The translations under genes and the position numbers were made by a program. From Micromonospora chersina (GTDB lineage Bacteria; Actinomycetota; Actinomycetes; Mycobacteriales; Micromonosporaceae): a DNA stretch of 64,000 nucleotides. Positions 26,004-34,897 of this stretch are shown piece after piece. Under the pieces are notes generated by a model. The model was not told the DNA's origin. It did no database searches and saw nothing but the letters and a program-made list of their open reading frames with translations. Positions within the stretch are counted from its first letter, which is position 1, and each line of letters starts with the position of its first letter. The stretch lies in assembly GCF_900091475.1 (NCBI RefSeq), contig NZ_FMIB01000002.1, positions 5,828,001 through 5,892,000 of the forward strand. The letters run 5' to 3'.

Positions 26004-27155
26004 TCACGGGGAGAAGACCGCCCGGACGCAGCCGTCGGCCCGGTCCCGGAACAGCGCGTAACCGTCCGCGCCCCGCTCCAGCGGCAGCCGGTGGGTGGCC
26101 AGGTGCTCGGTACGCAGCTCGTCGCGGGCCATCCGCTCCAGCAGCATCGGGATCCAGCGCTGCCCGTGCTGCCGGCCGCCACGTACGGTCAGCCCCTTGT
26201 CGAGCACGGCGCCGAGCGGGAAGGTGTCCACGAAACCGGTCCCGGCGCCGAGCAGCACCACGGTGCCGCCCTTGCGGCAGGAGTGCACCGCCTCGCGCAG
26301 CGCCGGCGCCCCCTCCGCGCGCCGCCCGGGCCGGGCGGCGAACAGCCCCGGCGACCGTGCCGCCGGCCCGGCCGCCTCCACGCACACGTCCGGGCCCCGC
26401 CCGCCGCTGCGCTCCCGCAGCTCGGCCGGGACGTCCAGGTACCGGAAGTTGAGCGGCTCCGCGCCGACGTGCCGCTCGACCATGCGCAGCCGCTCGTCGT
26501 GGTCGTCGACCACGATCACCCGGTCCGCGCCACGCAGCCGGGCCGCCGCCGCGGTGAGCTGGCCGACCGCTCCCGCGCCCCAGATCGCCACCACGTCGCC
26601 GGGGGCCACCTCGCCCAGCTCCGCGCCCATCCAGCCGGTCGGAGCGGCGTCCGAGGCGAAGACCGCCCGGTCGTCGCTGACCCCCTCGGGCACGGTGAAC
26701 GCGCCGACGTCGGCGTACGGCACCCGGACGAACTCGGCGTGGCTGCCGGCGAAGCCGCCGAGCAGGGCCGGTCGCCCGTAGCAGCCGCCGGTGGGCTGCC
26801 CCCACTCCGGCTCGGCCCCGGCCGCGCCGGTCGTCCCGTTGTCGCAGCAGGCGAAGAGGCCCTGCCGGCAGAACCAGCAGGCCCCGCAGGCGATCCCCGC
26901 GCAGACCACCACCCGGTCGGCGACCCGGTGCCGGCGTACCTCCGGCCCGACCTCGACCACCTCGCCGAGGAACTCGTGCCCGAGCACGTCACCGGCGGCC
27001 AGGTGGGGGACCGCGCCGGCCAGCAGCTGCAGGTCGGCGCCGCAGGTCACACTCCGGCGGACCCGCACGATCATGTCCTGGGCGTTGCGCAGCTCCGGGT
27101 CGGGCACCTGCCGGACCGCCAGCGTGTCGGCGCCCTCCCAGCAGAGCGCCCTCAT
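26004..27155 (-). CDS. Zinc-dependent alcohol dehydrogenase (MDR family)
   Basis: This 383-residue medium-chain dehydrogenase has catalytic zinc ligands in TCGAD and GHEFLG, structural zinc cysteines in CGACWFCRQGLFACC, and the nucleotide-binding motif WGAGAVGQ. It resembles glutathione-independent formaldehyde dehydrogenase and threonine-dehydrogenase-like proteins. The substrate is unassigned. Its start overlaps the stop of the upstream SRPBCC-like gene (ATGA), so the two are translationally coupled. Confidence 0.92.
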   Translation of the reverse strand: MRALCWEGADTLAVRQVPDPELRNAQDMIVRVRRSVTCGADLQLLAGAVPHLAAGDVLGHEFLGEVVEVGPEVRRHRVADRVVVCAGIACGACWFCRQGLFACCDNGTTGAAGAEPEWGQPTGGCYGRPALLGGFAGSHAEFVRVPYADVGAFTVPEGVSDDRAVFASDAAPTGWMGAELGEVAPGDVVAIWGAGAVGQLTAAAARLRGADRVIVVDDHDERLRMVERHVGAEPLNFRYLDVPAELRERSGGRGPDVCVEAAGPAARSPGLFAARPGRRAEGAPALREAVHSCRKGGTVVLLGAGTGFVDTFPLGAVLDKGLTVRGGRQHGQRWIPMLLERMARDELRTEHLATHRLPLERGADGYALFRDRADGCVRAVFSP

Positions 27156-27580
27156 CCAGCCGTCCCCGGACGGTCCAGCCGCGAGCGGTCCGCCCGCAGC
27201 ACCTCCCCGGTCTCCACGAGCTGCTTCGCCTCCCGCAGCGCCTGCCGCAGGAACCGGCCGGGATCGTCGCCGACCAGGTGGGCCGCGAGCCCCGGCAGCG
27301 TGGGCTCGCCGCCGAGCGGGCGGACCGCCAGTTCGGTGCCCCGGCCGCCGGGGGCCGGGCGGGCCGCCAGCTCGACCGCGCCGTCGAGCCGGCGCAGCGG
27401 TTCCGGCCAGCGCCCCGGCGGCAGCACCTCCTCGGGCCGCCCGGCCACCGTCACCACCTGCCAGCGTCCGGGCCGCGGGTCGGGCGCGGCCGTGGGCGGG
27501 CGGCGCCGGTGCCGGCGTACGCGGGCCAGCGCCCCGCCCGCCAGCACGAGGGCGAGCCCACCGCCGGCCAGCCGTCCCAT
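27152..27580 (-). CDS. Degenerate SRPBCC-like protein coupled to the alcohol dehydrogenase
   Basis: ATG at 27580 is preferred; GTG at 27589 is nearer the GGGAGGGG site and possible. The 142-residue product starts with a short hydrophobic segment (LAGGGLALVLAGGALARVR) then a fragment resembling actinobacterial SRPBCC proteins (WQVVTVAGRPEEV, GRGTELAVRP, LRQALREAKQLVETGEVL). It is shorter than a full START-like domain. Related proteins sit beside the same dehydrogenase in other actinobacteria, so a partner role is likely. Confidence 0.7.
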   Translation of the reverse strand: MGRLAGGGLALVLAGGALARVRRHRRRPPTAAPDPRPGRWQVVTVAGRPEEVLPPGRWPEPLRRLDGAVELAARPAPGGRGTELAVRPLGGEPTLPGLAAHLVGDDPGRFLRQALREAKQLVETGEVLRADRSRLDRPGTAG

Positions 27581-27682
27581 CCGTGCCACAGGCCCCTCCC
27601 GTCGTCGCGGGTCCCGGGCGGCCGGGCCCGCACGGCCGGCCGCCCGCGTGCCTTCAGGATGCGGCCGGCCGGGGTGAGCGGG

Positions 27683-27703
27683 GTTCGCCCCGAAGGGGTG
27701 AAC
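27683..27703. promoter_or_regulatory. Short hairpin between divergent genes
   Basis: GTTCGCCCC (27683-27691) pairs with GGGGTGAAC (27695-27703), with one G-U pair and a 3-nt loop. It lies 50 bp before the LAL regulator and could be an operator or leader hairpin. No clear -10 box was identified near it. Confidence 0.35.
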
Positions 27704-27753
27704 GGGCCCGGGCCGGGTAACCGCTGCCCGCACCGACCCGGGGGAGGGGCCGC

Positions 27754-30642
27754 ATGCCGGATGAGGCTGACCGCGTCGAGGTCACCGCGTCGCCGACCGA
27801 CGTCACCACGGCGACCGACGTGACGCCGGGCTGGGGCGGGTCGGCGGGAGGACTCGGGGTGGTGGGCCCGCCGCTGCTGGCGTCCCGGCTCTCGCCCGCC
27901 GCGCTGCCCGAGCCGGTGCTGGTCCGGCCCCGGCTGCTGGACCGGCTCGACCGGGGCGCCGCCGGGCCGGTCACCCTGGTGCTCGCGCCGGCCGGCTGGG
28001 GCAAGACGACACTGCTCGCCGGCTGGGCCCGGGCCGTGTCGGGCGAGCCGCCGCCGGCCTGGGTGACGGTGGAGGCGGGGGACACCGGGGAGCGGCTGTG
28101 GGCGTACCTGGCGGCGGCGCTGCGGGCGGCCGCCGACGGGGTGCCGGGCGAGGGACCGCAGCCGCCGCTGCCGGACGGGCCGCCCCGGCCGGACCAGCTC
28201 GAACTGCTCGCCGCCGCGCTCGCCGCCCGGGAACGCCCGGTGCTGCTGGTCCTGGACGACCTGCACCGGGTGACCGACCCGGCCGCGCTGGCCGGGCTGG
28301 AGTTCCTGCTCCGGCACACCGAGGGGCGGCTGCGGGTGGTGGCCGGCGCGCGGACCGACCCGCCGCTGGCCCTGCACCGGTGGCGGCTGGCCGGGGAGCT
28401 GACCGAGATCGGCCCGGCGGAGCTGGCGTTCACCGCCGACGAGGTGGCCGACCTGCTGGTCGCGCACGGGGTGCCGCTGCCGGCCGAGGCGGTGCCGCGC
28501 CTGGCCGACCGGACCGGGGGCTGGCCCGCCGGCCTGCGCTTCGCCGCGCTGGCGCTGCGCGCCCAGGCGGACCCGGCCCGCGCGGTCGACCGCTTCACCG
28601 GCGACCAGCCGGACGTCGCCGGTTACCTGCGTGACGAGGTGCTCGCGCCGCTGGACCCGGCCGCCCGGGACGTGCTGCGCCGCAGCGCGGTGGCCGCCGC
28701 GGTCTGCGCCGACCTGGCCGACGCGGTGACCGGGCGGCCGGACGCCGGTCAGGTGCTGGCCGACCTGGCCCGGGACGGCGGCTTCGTCCAGCGGGACGGG
28801 AGCAGCCCGCCCTGGTACCGGTGCCAGCCGCTGCTGGCCGACCTGCTCCGCGACGAGCTGGACCGGCTCCCCGCCGACGAACTGGGCGAGCTGCACCGGC
28901 GGGCCGCCGGCTGGTACGCGGGCCACGACCGGCCGGCCGAGGCGCTGCGGCACGCGCTGGCCGCCGGCGAGTGGGACACCGCCACCGAACTGCTGATCGC
29001 CCGCTGGCCCGAGCTGGCGCCGTACGAGCGGGACCGGCCGGCAGCCCCCGCCCCACCCGAGCCGCCGGCCGAGGCGGTGCGCCGGGATCCCGAGCTGGCG
29101 CTGGCCGGCGCGGCCGAACGGGCGTACGCGGGGGACGCCGAGGCGGCCGCGGGACAGCTGCGGCGGGCCGTCGAGCACGCCCGCGACCTGCCCGCCCCGC
29201 GCCGGGACCGGTTCCGGCGGCTGGCCGTCGCGGTCGAGCTGACCCTGGCCCGGCTCGCCGGGGACCACGACGAGGTACGCCGTGCCGCCGGGCGACTGCT
29301 CGCCACCGGCGCCCCGGACGGCCCGGTCGACGACCCGCGGGCCGGTGCGGCGGAGGACGCCGACGTGCGGGCGGTCGCCGGCACCGCGCTCGGGCTGGTG
29401 GCGCTGGCCGAGGGGGACCTGTCCGAGGCCGCCGCGCGCTTCGCCGAGGCGCTCGCGGGGGCGCGACGGGCGGTCCGGCCGCGTACCGAACTGGTCTGCG
29501 CCAGCCGCCTGGCGCTGCTGGACGCCGCGCGCGGGGCGCTGCGGAACGCCGAACGGCACGCCCGGGAGGCCCTGGCCCTGCCGTCCTGCCAGGGCTGGTC
29601 GTCCCGGTTGGACTGCGGGTACGCGTACCTGGCGCTGGCCCTGGTGGCGTGGGACCGCGACGAGCCGGCGGAGGCCGCCGCGCACCTGACCCTGGCCGGG
29701 CCGGCGACGGCGGAGCCGGGCGCGGCGGCGCTGGCGGCGCTCTGCCGGGCCGGGCTGCTGGCGGCCGGCGGGGAGCCGGCGGCGGCGCTGCGCGCCCTCG
29801 TGGCGGCGCGGGAGACGGCACCCGGCCCGGAGCTGGGCGCCCGGCTGACCGCCGACGAGGCCGAGCTGCGCACCGCCGTGGGCGACGTGGACAGGGCCCG
29901 GGCCGTACTCGTCGACGCGGGAGCCGGCGCGACGGACGCCGCGACCGCGGCCGATCCGTCACCCACGACGGGCGCCGTGGCCGGAGCCGGTTTGTCGCGC
30001 GCGCCGGGCTCGGGGTGGGCCGGCCCGGAGCAGGGTGGGGCAGGCGGTGCACAGGCCGCCCTGGACGTGGCGCTCGCCCGGGTGCGGCTGCGGTCCGGTG
30101 ACCCGCGCGAGGCCGGGCGGGCGCTGCCCGACTGGACCGGCCCGGACGCGGCGGCCTGGCCGCTGTCCGTGCGGCTCTCCGCCGGGGTGCTCGACGCGGT
30201 ACTGACCGGCGCGGGCGGTGACGACCGCCGGGCCGGGCGGATCCTGGAGCAGGTGCTGGACCTGGCCGAGCCGGAGGGCTACCGGCGGGTCTTCACCCGC
30301 GCCGAGCCGGCGGTCCGCGACCTGCTCGCCGCGCACCTGGACTCCGGCACGGCGCACTGGCCCACGGTGAGCGACCTGGTCCGCGGGGCCGACGAGCGCC
30401 GTGCCGACGAGCCGCCGGAGCGCCCGGCCGGACCGGAGCGGGCCCTGGACGAGCCGCTGACCGAGCGGGAGCTGACCATCCTGCGCTACCTGCAGAGCAT
30501 CCTGTCCAACGTGGAGATCGCCAGCGAGCTGTCGCTGTCGGTCAACACGGTGAAGACCCACGTGCGCAACATCTACCGCAAGCTGGACGCGACCCGCCGG
30601 CGGGAGGCCGTCCGGCGGGCGCGGGAGCTCCGGCTGATCTGA
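27754..30642 (+). CDS. LAL (MalT-like) LuxR-family regulator
   Basis: The 962-residue protein has an ATPase core with Walker A PAGWGKTT (about residues 79-86) and Walker B VLLVLDDLH, a MalT-type winged segment, and a long helical TPR-like region rich in Ala and Glu (residues 430-850). The C-terminal LuxR helix-turn-helix reads LTERELTILRYLQSILSN, then SVNTVKTHVRNIYRKL. LAL proteins are ATP- and inducer-dependent activators. GGGGGAGGGG precedes the ATG. It lies opposite the dehydrogenase/SRPBCC pair and may activate that pair or the DsbA/BON genes. Confidence 0.92.
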   Translation: MPDEADRVEVTASPTDVTTATDVTPGWGGSAGGLGVVGPPLLASRLSPAALPEPVLVRPRLLDRLDRGAAGPVTLVLAPAGWGKTTLLAGWARAVSGEPPPAWVTVEAGDTGERLWAYLAAALRAAADGVPGEGPQPPLPDGPPRPDQLELLAAALAARERPVLLVLDDLHRVTDPAALAGLEFLLRHTEGRLRVVAGARTDPPLALHRWRLAGELTEIGPAELAFTADEVADLLVAHGVPLPAEAVPRLADRTGGWPAGLRFAALALRAQADPARAVDRFTGDQPDVAGYLRDEVLAPLDPAARDVLRRSAVAAAVCADLADAVTGRPDAGQVLADLARDGGFVQRDGSSPPWYRCQPLLADLLRDELDRLPADELGELHRRAAGWYAGHDRPAEALRHALAAGEWDTATELLIARWPELAPYERDRPAAPAPPEPPAEAVRRDPELALAGAAERAYAGDAEAAAGQLRRAVEHARDLPAPRRDRFRRLAVAVELTLARLAGDHDEVRRAAGRLLATGAPDGPVDDPRAGAAEDADVRAVAGTALGLVALAEGDLSEAAARFAEALAGARRAVRPRTELVCASRLALLDAARGALRNAERHAREALALPSCQGWSSRLDCGYAYLALALVAWDRDEPAEAAAHLTLAGPATAEPGAAALAALCRAGLLAAGGEPAAALRALVAARETAPGPELGARLTADEAELRTAVGDVDRARAVLVDAGAGATDAATAADPSPTTGAVAGAGLSRAPGSGWAGPEQGGAGGAQAALDVALARVRLRSGDPREAGRALPDWTGPDAAAWPLSVRLSAGVLDAVLTGAGGDDRRAGRILEQVLDLAEPEGYRRVFTRAEPAVRDLLAAHLDSGTAHWPTVSDLVRGADERRADEPPERPAGPERALDEPLTERELTILRYLQSILSNVEIASELSLSVNTVKTHVRNIYRKLDATRRREAVRRARELRLI

Positions 30643-30654
30643 CCGGGCCCGGGG

Positions 30655-31206
30655 TCAGGGGTTCGCGGCGGCGTCCACGGCGGCCAGCAGGTCGGCCAGG
30701 TCGTAGCCGCCGTCGTGGCGCACCTCGTTGACGAAGAGCGTCGGGGTCCCGTCGACCCCGCTGCGGATGCCGCCGACGAAGTCCTGCCGGACCCGATCGG
30801 CGTGGGCCTGGCGCCCCACCTCCGCGCCGACCTCGTCGGGTGGCAGCCCGAGCTGCTCGACCCCGAGCGACAGGTGCACGGGGTCGAGCTGGTCCTGGTG
30901 CTCGTAGAGCCAGTCGTGCATCTCCCAGAACCGTCCGCGCCGGCCGGCCGCCTCGGCGGCCTCGGCCGCGCTCTCCGCGTACGGGTGGACGTTGGCGATG
31001 GGGAAGTGCCGGTAGACCAGCCGGACCGTGTCGACGCGTTGGCGCAGCACCTCGGCCAGGTTGGCGTACGCGGCGCCGCAGAACCGGCACTGGAAGTCGC
31101 CGTACTCGACGAGGGTCACCGGCGCGTCGGCCGGCCCGCGGGCGTGGTCCGCCGCGGTCACGGGGACGTGCAGGCGGGCGGTGGTGACCTGGAGAGGCGT
31201 GGTCAT
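30655..31206 (-). CDS. DsbA-like thioredoxin-fold protein
   Basis: ATG at 31206 is preceded by GAGGGTGGG; an upstream GTG at 31215 is less likely. The 183-residue product is a DsbA/Thioredoxin_4 protein with active site FQCRFC (Cys40 and Cys43), EYGDF before it and the cis-proline loop GVDGTPTLFVN. There is no signal peptide, so it is probably cytosolic, resembling NhaA-C-terminal or FrnE-like proteins. It is in the same direction as the BON gene upstream and convergent with the LAL gene. Confidence 0.9.
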   Translation of the reverse strand: MTTPLQVTTARLHVPVTAADHARGPADAPVTLVEYGDFQCRFCGAAYANLAEVLRQRVDTVRLVYRHFPIANVHPYAESAAEAAEAAGRRGRFWEMHDWLYEHQDQLDPVHLSLGVEQLGLPPDEVGAEVGRQAHADRVRQDFVGGIRSGVDGTPTLFVNEVRHDGGYDLADLLAAVDAAANP

Positions 31207-31265
31207 GGTTCCCACCCTCGCCCACGACGGGGTGAGCCGGGATCACCCGGCCCGGGTGGTCCGGC

Positions 31266-31943
31266 TCACTGCCCCACGGTCACGTGGTTGTGCACCTCCC
31301 GGATGCCGGGCGCGTTCCACACCACCCGCTCGATCTCCGCGCGCTCCGGCGCCGAGTGGACCAGCCCTTCCAGCAGCACCGTGTCGCCGTGCACCCGGAC
31401 GCTGATCCCCTCCGCCTCGGTGGCGGCGTTGCGGGCCAGCGCGTCCACGATCCGCTCGGCCAGGTCGCGCCCGTCGGCGCGGGCGCTCGGCCGCACCGTG
31501 ATGCCGTTGCTCACCCCGCGTACGCCGGTGAGCCGGGCGACCGAGCGTTCGGCGGCACGGCGCTGGTACTCCCACTCGACCTCGCCGTGCAGGGTGACCC
31601 AGCCGTCGGCGACTGTCACGTCGAGGGCCTCGATCGGCACGAACGCGTCCCACTCCAGCGCGCGGCTGGCCGCCGTGGCGATCTCCGGGTCGCTCTTCTC
31701 GGCGGAGGTGGCGATCCGGACGGCGACGTCGTTGGCGACCGCCCGGACGCGGGGCACGCGGTGGGCGGCCCGCTCGGCGGCCCACTTCTTGGCGTAGCTG
31801 TCCACCGAGCCGCTCAGCGTCACCACGCCCTCGGTGACGGTCACCCCGATCTCGTTGGGCCGCACCCGGGGCTCCCAGGTCAGTTCGTCGAGGACGGCGG
31901 TCTGGATCTCCTGGTCGGTACGGGTGGTCGTGGCGGTGGCCAT
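31266..31943 (-). CDS. Triple BON-domain protein
   Basis: The 225-residue protein contains three BON domains, each with the beta-hairpin V-x-V-x-G-V-V-T-L-x-G type core: ITVTEGVVTLSGSVDSYAKK-like at about residue 33, LDVTVADGWVTLHGEVEWEY near 107, and ISVRVHGDTVLLEGLVHS near 182. No signal peptide is present. BON proteins bind lipids and often appear in stress regulons. GGAGGG precedes the ATG at 31943. It is divergent from the xyloglucanase gene and probably co-transcribed with the DsbA-like gene. Confidence 0.93.
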   Translation of the reverse strand: MATATTTRTDQEIQTAVLDELTWEPRVRPNEIGVTVTEGVVTLSGSVDSYAKKWAAERAAHRVPRVRAVANDVAVRIATSAEKSDPEIATAASRALEWDAFVPIEALDVTVADGWVTLHGEVEWEYQRRAAERSVARLTGVRGVSNGITVRPSARADGRDLAERIVDALARNAATEAEGISVRVHGDTVLLEGLVHSAPERAEIERVVWNAPGIREVHNHVTVGQ

Positions 31944-32065
31944 GCTGGCTCCCTCCGGGTCGGTTCACGGTTCGCCGGGCTCCGCCGCCGGCACGGAGTC
32001 CCGCAACTCCGATCCTGCGCGCACCCCGGGTGACCCGCCCTCACCCGATCCGGGCGGCAACCGCT

Positions 32066-32079
32066 TGGGAGCGCTTCCA
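32066..32079. promoter_or_regulatory. CebR-type operator upstream of GH74
   Basis: TGGGAGCGCTTCCA matches the 14-bp CebR palindrome TGGGAGCGCTCCCA at 13 of 14 positions. CebR is the actinobacterial LacI-family cellobiose-responsive repressor. The site lies about 40 bp before the start of a secreted beta-glucan-active enzyme, as expected. The CebR gene is not in this window. Confidence 0.82.
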
Positions 32080-32118
32080 TCATCGGTTAATGTGAATGTC
32101 TCACCGAGAGGACCCACC

Positions 32119-34833
32119 ATGCGTAGAAGTCTCGCCGGCGTGGCCGCCGCGGCACTGGCCGCCACCGCGGCGGCCGTCGTCGTGCAGTTCGCCGCCGCCC
32201 CCGCCACCCCGGCCGCCGCCGCCTCGGCCGAGCCGTACAGCTGGAAGAACGTCCGGATCGACGGCGGTGGCTTCGTCCCCGGCATCATCTTCAACCAGAC
32301 CGAGAAGAACCTGATCTACGCGCGCACCGACATCGGCGGGGCGTACCGCTGGGAGCAGTCGACCCAGTCGTGGACGCCGCTGCTGGACTGGGTGGGCGCC
32401 GACCGGTGGGGCTGGAACGGCGTGGTCAGCCTCGCCACCGACCCGGTGCAGACCAACCGGGTGTACGCCGCGGTCGGCATGTACACAAACGACTGGGACC
32501 CGAACAACGGGGCGATCCTGCGCTCCACCGACAAGGGCGCCACCTGGCAGGCCACCGCCCTGCCGTTCAAGAACGGCGGCAACATGCCCGGCCGCGGCAT
32601 GGGGGAGCGCCTCGCCGTGGACCCGAACCGGAACAGCGTCCTCTACTACGGCGCCGAGGGCGGCAACGGCCTGTGGCGCAGCACCGACTACGGGGTCACC
32701 TGGGCCAGGGTGACCAACTTCCCCAACGTCGGCAACTACCGGGCCGACCCGAACGACAGCTCCGGCTACCAGAGCCAGAACCAGGGTCTGACCTGGGTGA
32801 GCTTCGACAAGAGCACGGGTACGCCCGGCGCCGCCACGAAGACGATCTACGTGGGCGTGGCCGACAGGCAGAACCCGGTCTACCGGAGCACCGACGGCGG
32901 CGCCACCTGGGAGCGGATCCCCGGCCAGCCCACCGGCTACCTGGCCCACAAGGGCGTGGTGGACCCGGTCGGCGGCTACCTCTACATCGCCACCAGCGAC
33001 ACCGGCGGCCCGTACGACGGCGGCAAGGGCGACGTGTGGAAGTTCAACCGGGCCACCGGCGCCTGGACGCAGATCAGCCCGGTCCCGTCGTCCAGCGCCG
33101 ACGCCTACTTCGGCTACTCCGGGCTGACCATCGACCGGCAGCGCCCGAACACCCTCATGGTGGCCACCCAGGTCTCCTGGTGGCCGGACGCCATCTTCTG
33201 GCGCAGCACCGACGGGGGCGCGACCTGGACCCGGATCTGGGACTTCGCCAGCTACCCCACCCGCACGAAGAAGTACACCATGGACATCTCCTCGGTGCCC
33301 TGGCTGACCTTCGGCACGAACCCGGCGCCGCCCGAGGAGAGCCCGAAGCTGGGCTGGATGAACGAGTCGCTGGAGATCGACCCGTTCGACAGCAACCGGA
33401 TGATGTACGGCACCGGCGCGACGATCTACGGCACCACCGAGCTGACGAAGTGGGACACCGGCGGCCAGTTCACCGTCAAGCCGATGGTCGAGGGGCTGGA
33501 GGAGACCGCGGTCCTCGACCTGGTCAGCCCACCCTCGGGCGCCACGCTGGTCAGCGCGCTCGGTGACATCGGCGGCTTCCGCCACACCGACCTCACCGCG
33601 GTGCCGCCGATGATGTTCACCCAGCCGACCTTCACCAGCACCACCAGCCTCGACTACGCGGAGGCCAAGCCGGCGGTGCTGGTCCGGGCCGGCAACTTCA
33701 CCGACGCGGACCGCCCCAACGACAGCCACGTCGCGTTCTCCACCGACGGCGGGGCGAACTGGTTCCAGGGCAGCGAGCCGTCCGGGATCAACAGCGGCGG
33801 CACGGTGGCCGCCTCCGCCGACGGCAGCCAGTTCGTCTGGGCGCCGGGCGACGCCGGCCAGCCGGTGGTCCGCTCGGTCGGCTTCGGCACCTCGTGGACC
33901 GCCGCGGCCGGTATCCCGGCGAACGCGGTCGTCGAGTCCGACCGGGTCAACCCGAACACGTTCTACGGCGTCAGCGGCGGGCGGTTCCACGTGAGCACCA
34001 ACGGCGGCGCGAGCTTCACCGCCACCGCGGCGAGCGGCCTGCCCACCACCGGGGTCAAGGTCAAGGCCGTGCCCGGCCGCGAGGGCGACGTCTGGCTGGC
34101 CGGCGAGGGCGGACTGTGGCACTCGACCGACTCCGGCGCGAGCTTCACGAAGCTGGCCGGCGTCACCTCGACGGTCAACGTGGGCTTCGGCAAGGCCGCC
34201 CCGGGCCAGACGTACCCCGCGCTGTTCACGGTGGGCACCGTCGACGGCAGGCAGGGTGTGTACCGCTCGGACAACGCCGGCGCGGCCTGGGTGCGGATCA
34301 ACGACGACCAGCACCAGTACGGCAACGCCGGCGAGGCGCTCACCGGCGACCCGCGGGTCTACGGCCGGGTCTACCTGGGCACCAACGGCCGGGGCATCCT
34401 GGTGGCCGACCGGCTCGGCGGCACGCCCGGCCCGACGCCCACCTCGGCCAGCCCGTCGCCGACCTCGCCCAGCCCGTCGCCGACCTCGCCCAGCCCGTCG
34501 CCCACGTCCCCGGACCCGTCGCCGACCGGCAGCGGCTGCGCGGCGACCTACGCGGTGACGAACTCCTGGCCGGGCGGCTTCCAGGGCGAGGTGACGGTGC
34601 GCAACTCCGGCACCGCCCCGATCGCCGGGTGGACCGTGTCCTGGACCTTCCCCGACGGCCAGAAGATCACCCAGCTCTGGAACGGGTCGTACACCCAGAG
34701 CGGGTCGGCCGTGACAGTCCGGGACGCCGGCTGGAACGGCAACCTGGGTGTCGGAGCGGTCACCACGGCCGGCTTCACCGGCACGTACACCGGCGGCAAC
34801 CGCGCGCCGACGGTCTCCTGCACCGCCCGCTGA
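32119..34833 (+). CDS. Secreted GH74 xyloglucanase with CBM2
   Basis: The 904-residue protein has a Sec signal peptide ending near AAAAS (residue 36), a two-propeller GH74 catalytic region of about 730 residues with family sequences (YARTDIGGAYRWE, then repeated RSTDxGATW blades), a Pro/Ser/Thr linker (about residues 772-808) and a C-terminal CBM2 (CAATYAVTNSWPGGFQGEVT, ending APTVSCTAR with paired cysteines). It cleaves xyloglucan or related beta-1,4-glucans on the cell-wall surface. The CebR box upstream suggests cellobiose induction. A strong terminator follows. Confidence 0.96.
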   Translation: MRRSLAGVAAAALAATAAAVVVQFAAAPATPAAAASAEPYSWKNVRIDGGGFVPGIIFNQTEKNLIYARTDIGGAYRWEQSTQSWTPLLDWVGADRWGWNGVVSLATDPVQTNRVYAAVGMYTNDWDPNNGAILRSTDKGATWQATALPFKNGGNMPGRGMGERLAVDPNRNSVLYYGAEGGNGLWRSTDYGVTWARVTNFPNVGNYRADPNDSSGYQSQNQGLTWVSFDKSTGTPGAATKTIYVGVADRQNPVYRSTDGGATWERIPGQPTGYLAHKGVVDPVGGYLYIATSDTGGPYDGGKGDVWKFNRATGAWTQISPVPSSSADAYFGYSGLTIDRQRPNTLMVATQVSWWPDAIFWRSTDGGATWTRIWDFASYPTRTKKYTMDISSVPWLTFGTNPAPPEESPKLGWMNESLEIDPFDSNRMMYGTGATIYGTTELTKWDTGGQFTVKPMVEGLEETAVLDLVSPPSGATLVSALGDIGGFRHTDLTAVPPMMFTQPTFTSTTSLDYAEAKPAVLVRAGNFTDADRPNDSHVAFSTDGGANWFQGSEPSGINSGGTVAASADGSQFVWAPGDAGQPVVRSVGFGTSWTAAAGIPANAVVESDRVNPNTFYGVSGGRFHVSTNGGASFTATAASGLPTTGVKVKAVPGREGDVWLAGEGGLWHSTDSGASFTKLAGVTSTVNVGFGKAAPGQTYPALFTVGTVDGRQGVYRSDNAGAAWVRINDDQHQYGNAGEALTGDPRVYGRVYLGTNGRGILVADRLGGTPGPTPTSASPSPTSPSPSPTSPSPSPTSPDPSPTGSGCAATYAVTNSWPGGFQGEVTVRNSGTAPIAGWTVSWTFPDGQKITQLWNGSYTQSGSAVTVRDAGWNGNLGVGAVTTAGFTGTYTGGNRAPTVSCTAR
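34451..34534 (+). repeat. 21-bp tandem repeat encoding the GH74-CBM2 linker
   Basis: Four in-frame 21-bp units (34451-34471, 34472-34492, 34493-34513, 34514-34534) encode the 7-residue PSPTSPS-type linker repeat. The first two are identical and the last two diverge. Slippage at such repeats can change linker length between strains. Confidence 0.85.
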
Positions 34834-34849
34834 CCGCACCGCCCACACA

Positions 34850-34889
34850 CGACGGTGGCCGCCCCCGACGCCGGGGGCGGCCACCGTCG
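34850..34889. terminator. Bidirectional hairpin terminator, 18-bp stem
   Basis: 34850-34867 and 34872-34889 are perfectly complementary around the loop ACGC. The hairpin starts 17 nt after the xyloglucanase stop and ends 9 nt before the stop of the convergent gene at 34898. There is no U tract, as is usual for actinobacterial terminators. Confidence 0.88.
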
Positions 34890-34897
34890 CGTCCGGC

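Noticed and set aside
30640..30657. TGACC/GGTCA dyad between the LAL and DsbA-like genes as a terminator
   Set aside because: The arms are only 5 bp and consist mostly of the two genes' own stop-codon regions.
34439..34535. Tandem repeat resembling a short CRISPR-like array
   Set aside because: The 21-bp units are contiguous without spacers and encode the Pro/Ser/Thr linker of GH74.
32101..34884. A 927-residue antisense frame across the xyloglucanase gene
   Set aside because: It mirrors GC-rich third positions of GH74 and contains no recognisable motif or start signal.
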